A DNA stretch of 64,000 nt from Saccharothrix obliqua (GCF_019375475.1 NZ_JAHXGQ010000001.1:868001-932000), one strand, 5' to 3'. Counted from the first letter of the stretch, positions 8,316 through 19,188 are shown. Numbers and translations are program-made. The notes: generated from the letters alone by a model not told the origin.

Positions 8316-10487
8316 GTGGCGGAGGCGGTCCTGGAAGCGGTGCTGGAGCGGATCACGTTCGCCAACGAGGAGACCGGTTACACCGTGGCGCGGGTGGACA
8401 CCGGGCGCGGTGGCGACCTGGTGACGGTGGTGGGCGCGTTGCTCGGCGCGCAACCCGGCGAGTCGATCCGGATGCGTGGCCGGTGGGGCTCGCACCCCCA
8501 GTACGGCAAGCAGTTCCACGTCGACGACTACACGACCGTGCTGCCCGCCACGATCCAAGGCATCCGCCGCTACCTCGGGTCGGGGCTGATCAAGGGCATC
8601 GGGCCGGTGCTCGCGGACCGGATCGTCACGCACTTCGGCGTGACCGCGCTGGACGTCATCGAGCAGCAGCCGGAACGGCTCGTCGAGGTGCCCAAGCTGG
8701 GGCCGAAGCGCACCAGGATGATCGCCGCCGCCTGGGAGGAGCAGAAGGCGATCAAGGAGGTCATGCTGTTCCTCCAGGGCGTCGGCGTGTCCACGTCACT
8801 CGCGGTGCGGATCTACAAGCAGTACGCGGACAAGTCCATCGACGTCGTGCGCGAGGAGCCGTACCGCCTGGCCTCGGACGTGTGGGGCATCGGCTTCCGC
8901 ACCGCCGACACCATCGCGAAAGCCGTCGGCATCCCGCACGACAGCCCGCAGCGGGTGAAGGCGGGTCTCCAGTTCACGTTGTCCGAGGCCACCGGCAACG
9001 GCGACTGCTACCTGCCGGAGAACCAGCTCATCGGCGAGGCCGTGAAGATCCTCCAGGTGGACGCCGGCCTCGTCATCGACTGCCTCGCCGAGCTGGTGGC
9101 GGAGGAGGGCGTGGTGCGCGAGGTGGTGGACGACGACGAGCCCGCGATCTACCTGGTCCCGTTCCACCGGGCGGAGGTGTCGCTCGCCGCGCAGCTGCGC
9201 CGCCTGCTGGCCACCGACGACGAGCGGATGCCCGCGTTCGCCGGTGTCGACTGGGACCGCGCGTTCGCGTGGCTCGGCGCGTCCCTGGAGGAGAAGCAAC
9301 GCGAAGCGGTGCGGTTGGCGCTCACCAGCAAGGTGGCCGTGCTCACCGGCGGACCGGGCTGCGGCAAGAGCTTCACCGTCCGGTCCATCGTGCGGCTCGC
9401 CACGGCCAAGAACGCCAAGGTGGTGCTCGCCGCGCCCACCGGCCGGGCCGCGAAGCGCCTCACCGAGCTGACCGGCCACGAGGCCCGCACCGTGCACCGC
9501 CTGCTGGAACTGCGGCCCGGTGGCGATCCCGCCTACGACCGCGACCACCCGCTGGACGCGGACCTGGTGGTGGTGGACGAAGCGTCCATGTTGGACCTGT
9601 TGCTGGCCAACAAGCTGGTCAAGGCGGTCGCGCCGGGTGCGCACCTGCTGCTGGTGGGCGACGTCGACCAGTTGCCGTCGGTGGGCGCGGGCGAGGTGCT
9701 GCGCGACGTGCTGGCCGACGGCGGACCCGTGCCGAACGTCCGCTTGACGCACATCTTCCGGCAGGCGCAGCAGTCCGGCGTCGTCACCAACGCGCACCGC
9801 ATCAACGCCGGCGACTACCCGCAGGTGCAGGGCATGGCGGACTTCTTCCTGTTCCCCGTGGAGGAGGCGGAGGAGGCCGCGTCGCTCACCGTGGACGTGG
9901 TGGCCAACCGCATCCCCCGCAAGTTCGGGCTCAACCCGCGCACGGACGTGCAGGTGCTCGCGCCGATGCACCGCGGTGCGGCCGGTGCCGGCGCGTTGAA
10001 CGCCGTGTTGCAGGAAGCCCTCACCCCGGCCGCCCAGAACGTGCCCGAGCGCAGGTTCGGCGGACGCGTGTTCCGGGTGGGGGACAAGGTCACCCAGATC
10101 CGGAACAACTACGACAAGGGCGCGAACGGGGTTTTCAACGGCACGCTGGGCGTCGTCACCGCGATCGACGTCGTGGACCAGAAACTGACGGTGCGGACGG
10201 ACGAGGACGAGGACGTCGACTACGAGTTCGGCGAACTCGACGAACTGACCCACGCCTACGCCATGACGATTCATCGCTCACAGGGCAGTGAGTACCCCTG
10301 TGTCGTCATCCCAATCACGACCAGCGCCTGGATGATGTTGCAGCGCAACCTGCTCTACACGGCGGTCACCCGGGCCAAGAAGCTGGTCGTGCTGGTGGGT
10401 TCCCGGAAAGCCATCGGGCAGGCCGTGCGCACGGTGGGCGCGGGCCGCCGCCACACCGCGCTGGATCGGCGGTTGCGCCGGGGCTGA
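8316..10487 (+). CDS. recD2: RecD2-like ATP-dependent DNA helicase
   Basis: A 723-residue superfamily 1B helicase. The N-terminal region has an OB-like part and helix-hairpin-helix repeats (GIRRYLGSGLIKGIGPVLADR). The motor core has Walker A GGPGCGKS (about residues 345-352), Walker B VVVDEASMLD (about 418-427), VGDVDQLPSVGAG, and the C-terminal motifs THAYAMTIHRSQGSEYP and LYTAVTRAKKLVVLVG. The family unwinds DNA 5'-3' and works outside RecBCD in genome maintenance; no recB or recC lies nearby. The frame opens at 8217, inside the divergent regulator, but TAGGGT (8303-8308) lies 7 bp before the GTG at 8316, which suggests a leaderless transcript. GTG 8307 is the alternative start. Confidence 0.93.
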   Translation: MAEAVLEAVLERITFANEETGYTVARVDTGRGGDLVTVVGALLGAQPGESIRMRGRWGSHPQYGKQFHVDDYTTVLPATIQGIRRYLGSGLIKGIGPVLADRIVTHFGVTALDVIEQQPERLVEVPKLGPKRTRMIAAAWEEQKAIKEVMLFLQGVGVSTSLAVRIYKQYADKSIDVVREEPYRLASDVWGIGFRTADTIAKAVGIPHDSPQRVKAGLQFTLSEATGNGDCYLPENQLIGEAVKILQVDAGLVIDCLAELVAEEGVVREVVDDDEPAIYLVPFHRAEVSLAAQLRRLLATDDERMPAFAGVDWDRAFAWLGASLEEKQREAVRLALTSKVAVLTGGPGCGKSFTVRSIVRLATAKNAKVVLAAPTGRAAKRLTELTGHEARTVHRLLELRPGGDPAYDRDHPLDADLVVVDEASMLDLLLANKLVKAVAPGAHLLLVGDVDQLPSVGAGEVLRDVLADGGPVPNVRLTHIFRQAQQSGVVTNAHRINAGDYPQVQGMADFFLFPVEEAEEAASLTVDVVANRIPRKFGLNPRTDVQVLAPMHRGAAGAGALNAVLQEALTPAAQNVPERRFGGRVFRVGDKVTQIRNNYDKGANGVFNGTLGVVTAIDVVDQKLTVRTDEDEDVDYEFGELDELTHAYAMTIHRSQGSEYPCVVIPITTSAWMMLQRNLLYTAVTRAKKLVVLVGSRKAIGQAVRTVGAGRRHTALDRRLRRG

Positions 10488-10645
10488 GCCGGGATGGGCA
10501 GCGCCTTGCGCCGGATGACGGTTCCGGCGTGGTGCGCCCGGCACAGCGCCCGCCCGTGACGCCCCGGTTACGGCCGGTCGGAGGGTGTGCACCGACCTCG
10601 CGAACCGTCATCCTCCTGATCATCCCTGCATTGGAGGAACCCACC

Positions 10646-12400
10646 GTGAGATCGACCAGACGTTCCCTCGTGACACTGGCGTTAGCGGGTGTCACGGCCG
10701 CCGCCGTCGTCAACGGCGGCATCCCCGGCACCGCGGGTCCCGCACCCGAGGCGCCCGTCGTCCAACCCGGACCGACCTACGTCTACAAGGTGCGCGCACC
10801 GCTCGGCCAAGCCGCCCAGACCCTGCTGGGCCGCGGGTACGACGTGCTGGAACAGCGCGAGGGCGATTTCCTGTTCGTGCTCGGCGATTCCACCACCGGC
10901 GGGAAGCTGACCGGCGAGGGCTTCACCGCCACCGTCGACGAGGTGCTGCCCGCGCCGCAGTGGACGCCGCCGTCCCGCAAGTCCCAGTCACTCGACGCCG
11001 GTGCGCTCGAGGAGACCTACTACGGCGGCTACCGGACGATCAACGCGCAGTGGGCGCACCTGGACGCCGTGGCCTCCCAGCGCCCGGAGCTGACGCAGGT
11101 GGTCGACTACGGCGACTCGTGGAAGAAGTCCCAGGGCGCGGGCGGGTACGACCTGCGTGCCATCTGCATCACCAAGAAGAACGCGGGCGACTGCGCGCTC
11201 ACCCCGAACGCGCCCAAGCCGCGGTTCTTCGTGATGGGCCAGTTGCACGCCCGTGAGATCACCACGGGCGACGTTGCGTACCGGTGGATCGACCACCTGC
11301 TCCAGGGTTACGGCCGCGACGCCGAGGTGACGGCCCTGCTCGACACCACCGAGGTGTGGGTGGTGCCGATCGCGAACCCGGACGGCGTGAACATCGTGCA
11401 GCAGGGCGGGAACTCGCCGCGCTACCAGCGCAAGAACGCCAACACCACCAACGGGTCCAACTGCTCGGGCACGTCGTCGTCGCACGTCGGCATCGACCTC
11501 AACCGCAACACCGACTCGCACTGGGGTGGCGAGGGCACGTCGCCCAACCCGTGCGACCAGAGCTACAAGGGCCCGTCGGCGAACTCCGAGGCCGAGACGC
11601 GTGCGCTGCAATCGTTGTGGCGCAACCTGTACAAGGACCGCCGCGGTCCCGGCAACACCGACGCCGCGCCCGCCGACACCACGGGTGTCGTGATCTCCAT
11701 GCACAGCTACTCGAACCTGGTGCTGTTCCCGTGGGGTTGGACGACGCAGTACCGGACCGGCAACGACGCCGCGCTGCGCGGGATGGCGCGTGACATGGCT
11801 TCGCTGGCCGGTGGCTGGCAGTACGGGCAGCCGGGCGAGGTGCTGTACAACGCGGCGGGTGCGACGGACGACTGGGTGTACGACGACCTGGGCGTGGCGT
11901 CGTTCGTGTGGGAGGTCGGTCCTTCGTCGGGTGCGTGCAGCGGGTTCTTCCCGGCGTACTCGTGCCAGGACTCGACGTTCTGGCCGAAGACGAAGTCGAT
12001 GTTGATGTACTCGGCCAAGAAGGCGGCGAACCCGTACGGCGGCGCGCCCCAGGGTTGCCCGAAGGTCACCAACGACGACGACGTCCGGATCCCGGACGCC
12101 GGCGCGGCCGTCACGAGCGCCATCACCGTCGCGAACTGCACGGCCAACGCGTCCGCCACCACGCAGGTGGAGGTGCACATCAAGCACACCTACCGCGGTG
12201 ACCTGACGATCGACCTGGTCGCGCCGGACGGTTCCGCGTACCGGTTGAAGCCGTCGAGCAGCGACTCGGGCGACAACATCGACACCACCTACACCGTCGA
12301 CGTGTCGAGCGAGGCCCGCAACGGCGCGTGGCAGTTGAAGGTCCAGGACCTCTACTCCTCGGACAGCGGCTACCTCGACTCGTGGAGCCTGACCCTGTAG
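10646..12400 (+). CDS. Secreted M14 zinc carboxypeptidase with a P-domain
   Basis: A 584-residue exported metallopeptidase. A signal peptide (VRSTRRSLVTLALAGVTAAA) is followed by a propeptide-like region and an M14 carboxypeptidase domain. Zinc ligands are His201 and Glu204 (GQLHARE) and His353 (SMHSYSN). Substrate and catalytic residues are visible in IANPDGVNIV, GIDLNRNTDSHWGG and VWEVGPSSG (Glu423). The last 110 residues or so form a proprotein-convertase P-like beta domain (HTYRGDLTIDLVAPDGSAYR to SGYLDSWSLTL). Family members remove C-terminal residues from peptides outside the cell. GGAGG (10633-10637) lies 8 bp before the GTG at 10646, which decides the start; an upstream open frame to 10529 lacks these features. 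Confidence 0.93.
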   Translation: MRSTRRSLVTLALAGVTAAAVVNGGIPGTAGPAPEAPVVQPGPTYVYKVRAPLGQAAQTLLGRGYDVLEQREGDFLFVLGDSTTGGKLTGEGFTATVDEVLPAPQWTPPSRKSQSLDAGALEETYYGGYRTINAQWAHLDAVASQRPELTQVVDYGDSWKKSQGAGGYDLRAICITKKNAGDCALTPNAPKPRFFVMGQLHAREITTGDVAYRWIDHLLQGYGRDAEVTALLDTTEVWVVPIANPDGVNIVQQGGNSPRYQRKNANTTNGSNCSGTSSSHVGIDLNRNTDSHWGGEGTSPNPCDQSYKGPSANSEAETRALQSLWRNLYKDRRGPGNTDAAPADTTGVVISMHSYSNLVLFPWGWTTQYRTGNDAALRGMARDMASLAGGWQYGQPGEVLYNAAGATDDWVYDDLGVASFVWEVGPSSGACSGFFPAYSCQDSTFWPKTKSMLMYSAKKAANPYGGAPQGCPKVTNDDDVRIPDAGAAVTSAITVANCTANASATTQVEVHIKHTYRGDLTIDLVAPDGSAYRLKPSSSDSGDNIDTTYTVDVSSEARNGAWQLKVQDLYSSDSGYLDSWSLTL

Positions 12401-12556
12401 GCGTTTTCCCGCGCGACCCGACGAGCCGGTCCGTGTAATGTCGGTGTGACGACACGGACCGGCCGCTCGGCCGGTCCTCCCGCCGGGGGTAGCCGGCGTC
12501 CCGCCCTGTCCCGAGCGCCCCGGCCCGGTGCGCAACCGCTGTGGAGGTCGTCACCC

Positions 12557-13276
12557 GTGTCCACCGAATTCGGTTTCCCCCGCGACTTCTTCTGCGAGCA
12601 CGGCGCGGAGGGCAGCCGGGTGCTGGCGCTGGTGTCCCACGACGGGTTCGCGCCGTCCCTGCACGCGGTGCTGACGTGCGACGACCGGCTGCTGGCGCAC
12701 CGGGCGGCGAGCGTCCTGGCCGAGGCGGCGCGCGGTGGGCGCGGTGATGTGCTGGACGCCGAGGCGCGGCGGGTCGCCGAGGCGTTGCCGCGGGTGCCCG
12801 GCTCGTCGTTCCGGCAGGCTTTGGACCGGGTGTACGGCGCGCACTGGCCGATTTCCGGAGCGGCGGCCGTGCCGTGGGACGAGGTCGACCGCTCGCCCGT
12901 CCCGCGCGACAGCGAGGCGCACACCCCGGCCGGCGCGCGCTTGGCGGAGCTGAGCGGGCCGGTGTTCCGGTTGACGAACCTGCTGGAGATCCACGTCCAC
13001 GACGTGCCCCGACTGCTGGCCGCCGCCGCGGCCGACGGCTGGGTGCCGCCGGAGGGCGGGCAGGAGCCGGACAGCCTGGACAACCTGCTCGACGCCGCCA
13101 TGCACCTGGCGGACCTGCACGAGGTGGTGCCCGGCGCGGAGGTCGTGACCGCGATGGGTGTCGGCGAGCACCTGGACCCGGATGCCGGGGACGAGGTGGC
13201 CGACTGGTCGGACAAGCCGGTGGAGGCTTCGTTCGAGGGCGGGGCGTTGTTGCGCGTGCGCGGCCCGCTGGGCTAG
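12557..13276 (+). CDS. Hypothetical protein, 239 residues
   Basis: A soluble protein without a recognisable signal peptide or membrane segment; I do not recognise the family. It is Asp/Glu/Ala-rich with two Cys in the N-terminal third (FFCEHGAEGSR and LTCDDRLLAHR) and a helix-rich middle (FRLTNLLEIHVHDVPRLLAAA). The GTG at 12557 follows GGAGG (12543-12547) at 9 bp; the frame continues upstream to 12446 in Pro/Arg-rich sequence that is probably not translated. It stands alone between the carboxypeptidase and a palindromic repeat cluster and shares no operon. Confidence 0.65.
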   Translation: MSTEFGFPRDFFCEHGAEGSRVLALVSHDGFAPSLHAVLTCDDRLLAHRAASVLAEAARGGRGDVLDAEARRVAEALPRVPGSSFRQALDRVYGAHWPISGAAAVPWDEVDRSPVPRDSEAHTPAGARLAELSGPVFRLTNLLEIHVHDVPRLLAAAAADGWVPPEGGQEPDSLDNLLDAAMHLADLHEVVPGAEVVTAMGVGEHLDPDAGDEVADWSDKPVEASFEGGALLRVRGPLG

Positions 13277-13297
13277 GAGCTGCCCTCACCCACGGAA

Positions 13298-13359
13298 CTT
13301 TCAAGGAGCCTGCCTGAAAGTTGGTGCTGGCGGAAACTTTCAGGGAGCCTGCCTGATAG
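13298..13359. repeat. Palindromic repeat cluster 3 (two copies)
   Basis: Copies lie at 13298-13320 (left arm CTTTCAAGG, right arm CCTGAAAG) and 13337-13359 (left arm CTTTCAGG, right arm CCTGATAG). They sit between the convergent hypothetical gene (ends 13276) and the chitinase gene (ends 13561). Confidence 0.85.
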
Positions 13360-13490
13360 ATACGGCCGCTGCTCAACCGCCGTCTTCCCCGCGCGAGCGG
13401 GTCCCCGCGATGGCCGCCTGACGACATGCCCTGGCGCGGCGTCGGGGGCGTCCCGTAGGTGACTCGTCCGGTCGGCGGCGGGGTGAGCGG

Positions 13491-13533
13491 CGAAAGGGCC
13501 CCTGCGGGGGAGACGCCCGCAGGGGCCCTTTCG
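13491..13533. terminator. Long perfect hairpin, probably a bidirectional terminator
   Basis: Arms cgaaagggcccctgcggg (13491-13508) and cccgcaggggccctttcg (13516-13533) are perfectly complementary over 18 bp around a 7-nt loop. It lies 28 bp beyond the stop of the minus-strand chitinase gene, between convergent genes. The A/T-rich ends are short, so it may also act as an mRNA 3' stabiliser. Confidence 0.8.
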
Positions 13534-13560
13534 TGGAGGGTGTGTACCGCTGGTAGAGCC

Positions 13561-15192
<1,632 letters not shown>

Positions 15193-15233
15193 CGTGCTCC
15201 TCGTACGGAAGGAGTGCAGGGTTGAGAAGAACA

Positions 15234-15272
15234 TGTGGTTCAGACCACTTGCCGGTCAAGGTCTAGACCACT
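15234..15272 (-). promoter_or_regulatory. Two DasR-type (dre) boxes before the chitinase gene
   Basis: The 16-mers tgtggttcagaccact (15234-15249) and caaggtctagaccact (15257-15272) match most positions of the known dre consensus A(G/C)TGGTCTAGACCA(G/C)T. They lie 42-80 bp upstream of the chitinase ATG. DasR is the GntR-family repressor of chitin and GlcNAc genes in actinomycetes. Confidence 0.7.
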
Positions 15273-15443
15273 TGGTCACTCGAACGGACTAGTGGTTGGG
15301 GCTGTGTAAGCGTTTCCACAACCCGAATGCCACTCAGGGTCGCCTCCTCCGGAAGTCGTCCCGGGACTCCACCCGGAGGTGGTCGTCCGGTGCCCGCGGC
15401 ACCCGCCAGACTCGGTCTCCACGACGTCCGACGGGAGGAACAG

Positions 15444-16547
15444 TTGAGGTACCAGAGGGGAATCGCGCTGGTCACCGCCGCGGGGCTGGCGGCACTGGCC
15501 ATCGGGGGCACGGCGGTCGCGCAGACCGCGACCGGGCGGATCGACCGCCAGGCGGTGCAGCGCGCCGCCGACACCATCACCGGTCAGGGCGCGTTAGGCG
15601 TGCAGGTCCGCGTGGTCGACGGGCGGGACCGGTTCACCGCGCGCGCCGGCGTCGCGGAGTGGGGCGGGACCGCGCCGGTGCCGGTCGACGGCCGGTTCCG
15701 CGCGGGCAGCATCACCAAGACGTTCGTGTCGACGGTCGTGCTGCAACTCGCGGGCGAGGGCCGGGTCGGCCTGGACGACCCGGTGGGCGACCACCTGCCG
15801 GGCCTGCTGCCCGACGGCGACCGCATCACCGTCCGGCACCTGCTCCAGCACACCAGCGGCCTGTACAACTACACGGCCGCGCTGCCGCTGGACCCGGCGG
15901 GTTTCGAGACGATCCGCTACAAGCAGTGGCAGCCGCGTGAACTCGTGGCACTCGCCGCGGCCCGCCCGCTGGAGTTCCCGCCCGGCACGGCGTGGGCGTA
16001 CTCCAACACCAACTACGTGGTCGCCGGTCTGCTGGTGGAGAAGCTCACCGGCCGGCCGTACGGCGACGCGGTGCGCGACCGGATCTTCCGGCCGCTCGGC
16101 CTGCGCGGCTCGACGATCCCCGCCGGCCGCACCGAAATCAACGGCCCGCACGCCCACGGCTACTACCGGGTCGCGGGCGAGGTCGTGGACGTGACCCGGC
16201 TCAACCCGTCCGTCGCGGACGCGGCGGGCGAACTCGTCACCACCACGGCCGACCTGGACCGGTTCCTGACCGCCCTGCTGTCCGGTCGCCTGCTGCGGCC
16301 CGCGCAGCAGGCGGAACTGCTCAAGGCGCCGCCGTTCACCAAGGGCTACGGGCTCGGCATCGAGACCACCGAACTGCCGTGCGGCGTCAAGGTGCACGGC
16401 CACGGCGGTGGCATTCCCGGCTACTCCAGCTTCATGGGCGCCACCGGTGACGGGAAAACCCGCCTCACCGCTTCCTTCACGCACTCGCCGGACGCCGGCG
16501 ACGGCGGTGACGGCCTGGAACGGCTGCTGACCGCGGCGTTCTGCTGA
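15444..16547 (+). CDS. Secreted serine hydrolase, class C beta-lactamase / DD-carboxypeptidase type
   Basis: A 367-residue protein with an N-terminal signal segment (RYQRGIALVTAAGLAALAIG) and the serine beta-lactamase fold. Catalytic motifs: Ser89-x-x-Lys92 in GSITKT, Tyr186-Ser-Asn188 in YSNTNY, and HGHGGG in place of the KTG triad near the C-terminus. This is the pattern of Streptomyces R61-like D-Ala-D-Ala carboxypeptidases and esterases; whether it acts on peptidoglycan, beta-lactams or esters cannot be told from sequence. The start is a TTG at 15444 with GGGAGGA 5 bp upstream. A strong terminator follows, so it is monocistronic. Confidence 0.9.
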   Translation: MRYQRGIALVTAAGLAALAIGGTAVAQTATGRIDRQAVQRAADTITGQGALGVQVRVVDGRDRFTARAGVAEWGGTAPVPVDGRFRAGSITKTFVSTVVLQLAGEGRVGLDDPVGDHLPGLLPDGDRITVRHLLQHTSGLYNYTAALPLDPAGFETIRYKQWQPRELVALAAARPLEFPPGTAWAYSNTNYVVAGLLVEKLTGRPYGDAVRDRIFRPLGLRGSTIPAGRTEINGPHAHGYYRVAGEVVDVTRLNPSVADAAGELVTTTADLDRFLTALLSGRLLRPAQQAELLKAPPFTKGYGLGIETTELPCGVKVHGHGGGIPGYSSFMGATGDGKTRLTASFTHSPDAGDGGDGLERLLTAAFC

Positions 16548-16561
16548 CCGGTCGACCGGAT

Positions 16562-16594
16562 GGGGCCTCCCGCGCGCCGGGGAGGCCCCTTTTC
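16562..16594 (+). terminator. Rho-independent terminator after the serine hydrolase
   Basis: Arms ggggcctccc (16562-16571) and gggaggcccc (16580-16589) pair perfectly over 10 bp and are followed by TTTT. Confidence 0.88.
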
Positions 16595-16693
16595 CCGCAC
16601 TGGCGCGGAAAACGGCGGACCACATCGGTGAATCAACCGGGAAATCGTTGTGCGGGACCATTTGCGCGAATCCCACCGTGCCATCATGCGGAC

Positions 16694-17713
16694 GTGCCGA
16701 ACTTGCGCTTCCTGCGCGGATACAACGACGCGGTGGTGCTGGGCCTCGCCCGGTCCGGCACCGTGACGAGAGGCGAACTGGCCGAGCGCAGCGGGTTGAC
16801 GCCGCAGGCGGTGTCCAAGGTCGTGGGCAGGCTCGTCGCGGACGGGTTGCTGGTGGAGTCCGGCACCCGCAACGTCGGCGTCGGCAAACCACGCACCCTG
16901 CTCAAGCTCGTCGCGGGCAGCCGGTTCGCGCTGGGCGCGCAGGTCGAGCGCGGCGAGCTGCGGGTCGTGCTGACCGATCTCGCGGGCGACGTGCTGGACC
17001 GCGCCGTCACGCCGCTGCCCGCCGACCCCGACCCGGCCGCGCTCGTCGGCGAGCTGGTCCGCCTGGTCGCGCCGATGCGCACGGACCGCCTGCTCGGCGT
17101 CGGCGTCGGCTTCGTCGGGCCGCTGGACCACCGGACCGGCACCGCGACCGCCCTCGGCGAGCGGCCCGACGTCCCGCTGCGCGACCTCGCCGAACGCGCC
17201 CTCGGCCTGCCGGTCGTGGTGGACAAGGACACCACCACGGCGATCGTCGCCGAGTCGTGGCGGCGCGGCGAGGAGCTGCGTGACGCGGTCCTGGTCCTGG
17301 TCGGCGCGGGCATCGGCGTCGGGCTGCTGCTCGGCGGGCGCGTCCACCGCGGCGCGCGGACCAACGCCGGCGAGTTCGGCCACACCACCGCCCAGCTCGA
17401 CGGGCCGCCCTGCGCGTGCGGGCGTTCCGGCTGCGTGGCGGCGGTCCACGACCGGGCCGCGCGTGCGGGCGACCTGGCCGCCGCGACGTCCGTCGTCGGG
17501 CGTGCCGTGGCGGACCTGGTGCGGCTGCTGGACGTGGACCACGTGGTCCTGGCGGGCCGCGCCGTGCTGGCCGCGCCCGAGGCGTACCTGGCCGGCGTGC
17601 GTGCCCGGATGCGCCTGCCGGTGGACGTCGGGATCACGCCGCTGGCCGACGACGTGGTCGCCGCGGGCGCCGCCATGCTCGTCCTGAGCGAGTTCTACGG
17701 GCGGCCCCGGTGA
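16694..17713 (+). CDS. ROK-family transcriptional regulator
   Basis: A 339-residue ROK regulator. An N-terminal winged helix (about 8-65: RSGTVTRGELAERSGLTPQA then VGRLVADGLLVESG) precedes a sugar-kinase-like ROK domain. The ROK signature NAGEFGHTT and the zinc motif CACGRSGC (CxCGxxGC) are intact, and the ATP-like loop is VGAGIGVGLLLGG. ROK regulators sense sugars and control carbohydrate genes. The GTG at 16694 has CATCAT (16682-16687) 6 bp upstream and no Shine-Dalgarno sequence, so it is probably leaderless; the frame's upstream ATG at 16628 is less likely. The target is unknown; the neighbouring serine hydrolase is separated by a terminator. Confidence 0.9.
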   Translation: MPNLRFLRGYNDAVVLGLARSGTVTRGELAERSGLTPQAVSKVVGRLVADGLLVESGTRNVGVGKPRTLLKLVAGSRFALGAQVERGELRVVLTDLAGDVLDRAVTPLPADPDPAALVGELVRLVAPMRTDRLLGVGVGFVGPLDHRTGTATALGERPDVPLRDLAERALGLPVVVDKDTTTAIVAESWRRGEELRDAVLVLVGAGIGVGLLLGGRVHRGARTNAGEFGHTTAQLDGPPCACGRSGCVAAVHDRAARAGDLAAATSVVGRAVADLVRLLDVDHVVLAGRAVLAAPEAYLAGVRARMRLPVDVGITPLADDVVAAGAAMLVLSEFYGRPR

Positions 17714-17769
17714 GACGAATTCGGGCAGCCCTGCTCGCGGACGCACGTGCGGGTGATTCACTATCCGGC

Positions 17770-18531
17770 ATGTATGCGCTGCGCCACGCCATCGGGACGG
17801 ACCCCGGGCTGCGCCGTGAGGCGAACGAGGACTCGGTGTACTTCAGCGAGCGCCTGTACGCCGTCGCGGACGGCATGGGCGGTCACGCGTACGGCGAGGT
17901 GGCCAGTTCGATCGCGGTCGCGGTGCTGGCCGAACTGGACGTCGACGCCGCCGACGACCCGCTGGAGCTGCTGGCCGGCGCGACGCGGGAGATCGCGGTC
18001 CGGCTGACCGACCTGGCCGAGGAGAACTTCGACATGCGCGGCATGGGCACCACGCTCACCGCGCTGCTGTGGGACGGGGAGCGGTTCGCGGTCGGCCACA
18101 TCGGCGACTCCAGGTGTTACCTGGTGCGTGCCGGTGAGGTGACCCAGATCACCCGCGACCACACCATGGTGCAGGCGTTGGTCGACGACGGCCGGATGGC
18201 CGCCGAGCAGGCCGCCGCGCACCCCGGCCGGTCCATGCTGATGCGGGCGCTCCAGGCGGGCAGCGCGCACGACACCGACCTGTTCTTCCAGGAGGTCGAG
18301 CTGGGTGACCGGTACCTGATCTGCTCGGACGGGCTGTCCGACGTGGTGGACGCGGCGGAGATCGGCGAACTGCTCGCCGCCGACCCGGACGGCGACCAGA
18401 CCGTGCGGGCGCTCATCGCGGCGGCCAACGCGCATGGCGGGCCGGACAACATCACGTGCGTGGTGCTCGACGTCGTGCCGCCGAACGACCCCGGGTGGGT
18501 GCCGGAGTGGCTACGGCGCGACCAGTCCTAG
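17770..18531 (+). CDS. PP2C-family serine/threonine protein phosphatase
   Basis: A 253-residue cytosolic phosphatase of the PPM/PP2C family, similar in size to the catalytic domain of bacterial PstP but without its membrane anchor. Metal-binding motifs: REANEDSVYF, LYAVADGMGGHAYGEVAS, RGMGTTLTALLWDG, VGHIGDSRCYLVR, YLICSDGLSDVVD and GGPDNITCVVLDV. It should dephosphorylate Ser/Thr-phosphorylated proteins with Mn/Mg. The ATG at 17770 follows CACTAT at 5 bp and no Shine-Dalgarno, suggesting a leaderless mRNA. Its last 21 bp overlap the end of the convergent ArsR-type gene. No kinase gene is adjacent. Confidence 0.93.
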   Translation: MYALRHAIGTDPGLRREANEDSVYFSERLYAVADGMGGHAYGEVASSIAVAVLAELDVDAADDPLELLAGATREIAVRLTDLAEENFDMRGMGTTLTALLWDGERFAVGHIGDSRCYLVRAGEVTQITRDHTMVQALVDDGRMAAEQAAAHPGRSMLMRALQAGSAHDTDLFFQEVELGDRYLICSDGLSDVVDAAEIGELLAADPDGDQTVRALIAAANAHGGPDNITCVVLDVVPPNDPGWVPEWLRRDQS

Positions 18532-19182
18532 CAGGTCGGCCAGCGCCACGCGGCCGTCGTCGGTGACGGCGACCGCCCGGCCCGTGCCGCTGCGGCGCAC
18601 CCAGCCGCGGTCGTGCAGCCAGGCGCACAGGTGCGCGCCCGCCGCGCCCGCGAGGTGCGGTCGGCGCTCGGTCCAGTCCAGGCACGCCCGCGTGACCGGG
18701 CGGCGGGTCCCGGTGAAGTCCGCGCCCAGCGCGTCGAACCAGGCCAGGCCCGCCGGTGTCGTGGTCAGGTCGGCGGTGAGCAGGTCGCGGGCCACCAGGG
18801 CGTCCGCGAGGGCAACGCCGAGCCGCCCGGCCAGGTGGTCGTAGCAGGTCCGGCCGCGGGCCAGGGCGGCGGACGCGGTGGCCGCCCGCAGCGTCGGCGC
18901 GGGCCGCCCGGGACCCGCGTAGGCGAGCAGGTGCTCCAGCAACGCGGCCTCCTCCGGGCCGGCCAGCCGCACGTACCGGTGGCGGCCCTGCCGGTGCTCG
19001 CGCAGCAGGCCGGCCTCGACCAGGCGGGTCAGGTGCGCGCTGGCCGTGGGCGGTGCCACACCCGCCGCCCGCGCCAGCTCGCCCGCCGTCCACGCGCGAC
19101 CGTCCAGCAGGGCCACCAGCACCGCGGCGCGGGTGCGGTCGGCGAGCAGGGCGGCGAGTTCGGCGAGTTCGGCGGCGGGCAC
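18511..19182 (-). CDS. ArsR-type winged-helix regulator
   Basis: A 223-residue regulator. The N-terminal 90 residues or so are an ArsR-like winged helix (LADRTRAAVLVALLDGRAW, then TAGELARAAGVAPPTASAHL and HRYVRLAGPEEAALLEHLL). The extra 130-residue C-terminal part repeats a second helix-rich module ending in a DNA-binding-like wing (HDRGWVRRSGTGRAVAVTDD). No paired metal-binding Cys cluster is seen, so sensing of a metal is doubtful. The GTG at 19182 has GACAAT 6 bp upstream on its strand. It diverges from the P450/PEP-mutase fusion across only 64 bp and probably controls it and itself. Confidence 0.85.
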   Translation of the reverse strand: MPAAELAELAALLADRTRAAVLVALLDGRAWTAGELARAAGVAPPTASAHLTRLVEAGLLREHRQGRHRYVRLAGPEEAALLEHLLAYAGPGRPAPTLRAATASAALARGRTCYDHLAGRLGVALADALVARDLLTADLTTTPAGLAWFDALGADFTGTRRPVTRACLDWTERRPHLAGAAGAHLCAWLHDRGWVRRSGTGRAVAVTDDGRVALADLLGLVAP

Positions 19183-19188
19183 ACCGCC

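Noticed and set aside
15301-15326. A possible sugar-repressor box (AAGCGTTTCCAC) upstream of the serine hydrolase
   Set aside because: Only one half resembles a LacI-type operator and there is no symmetry; it was not strong enough to list.
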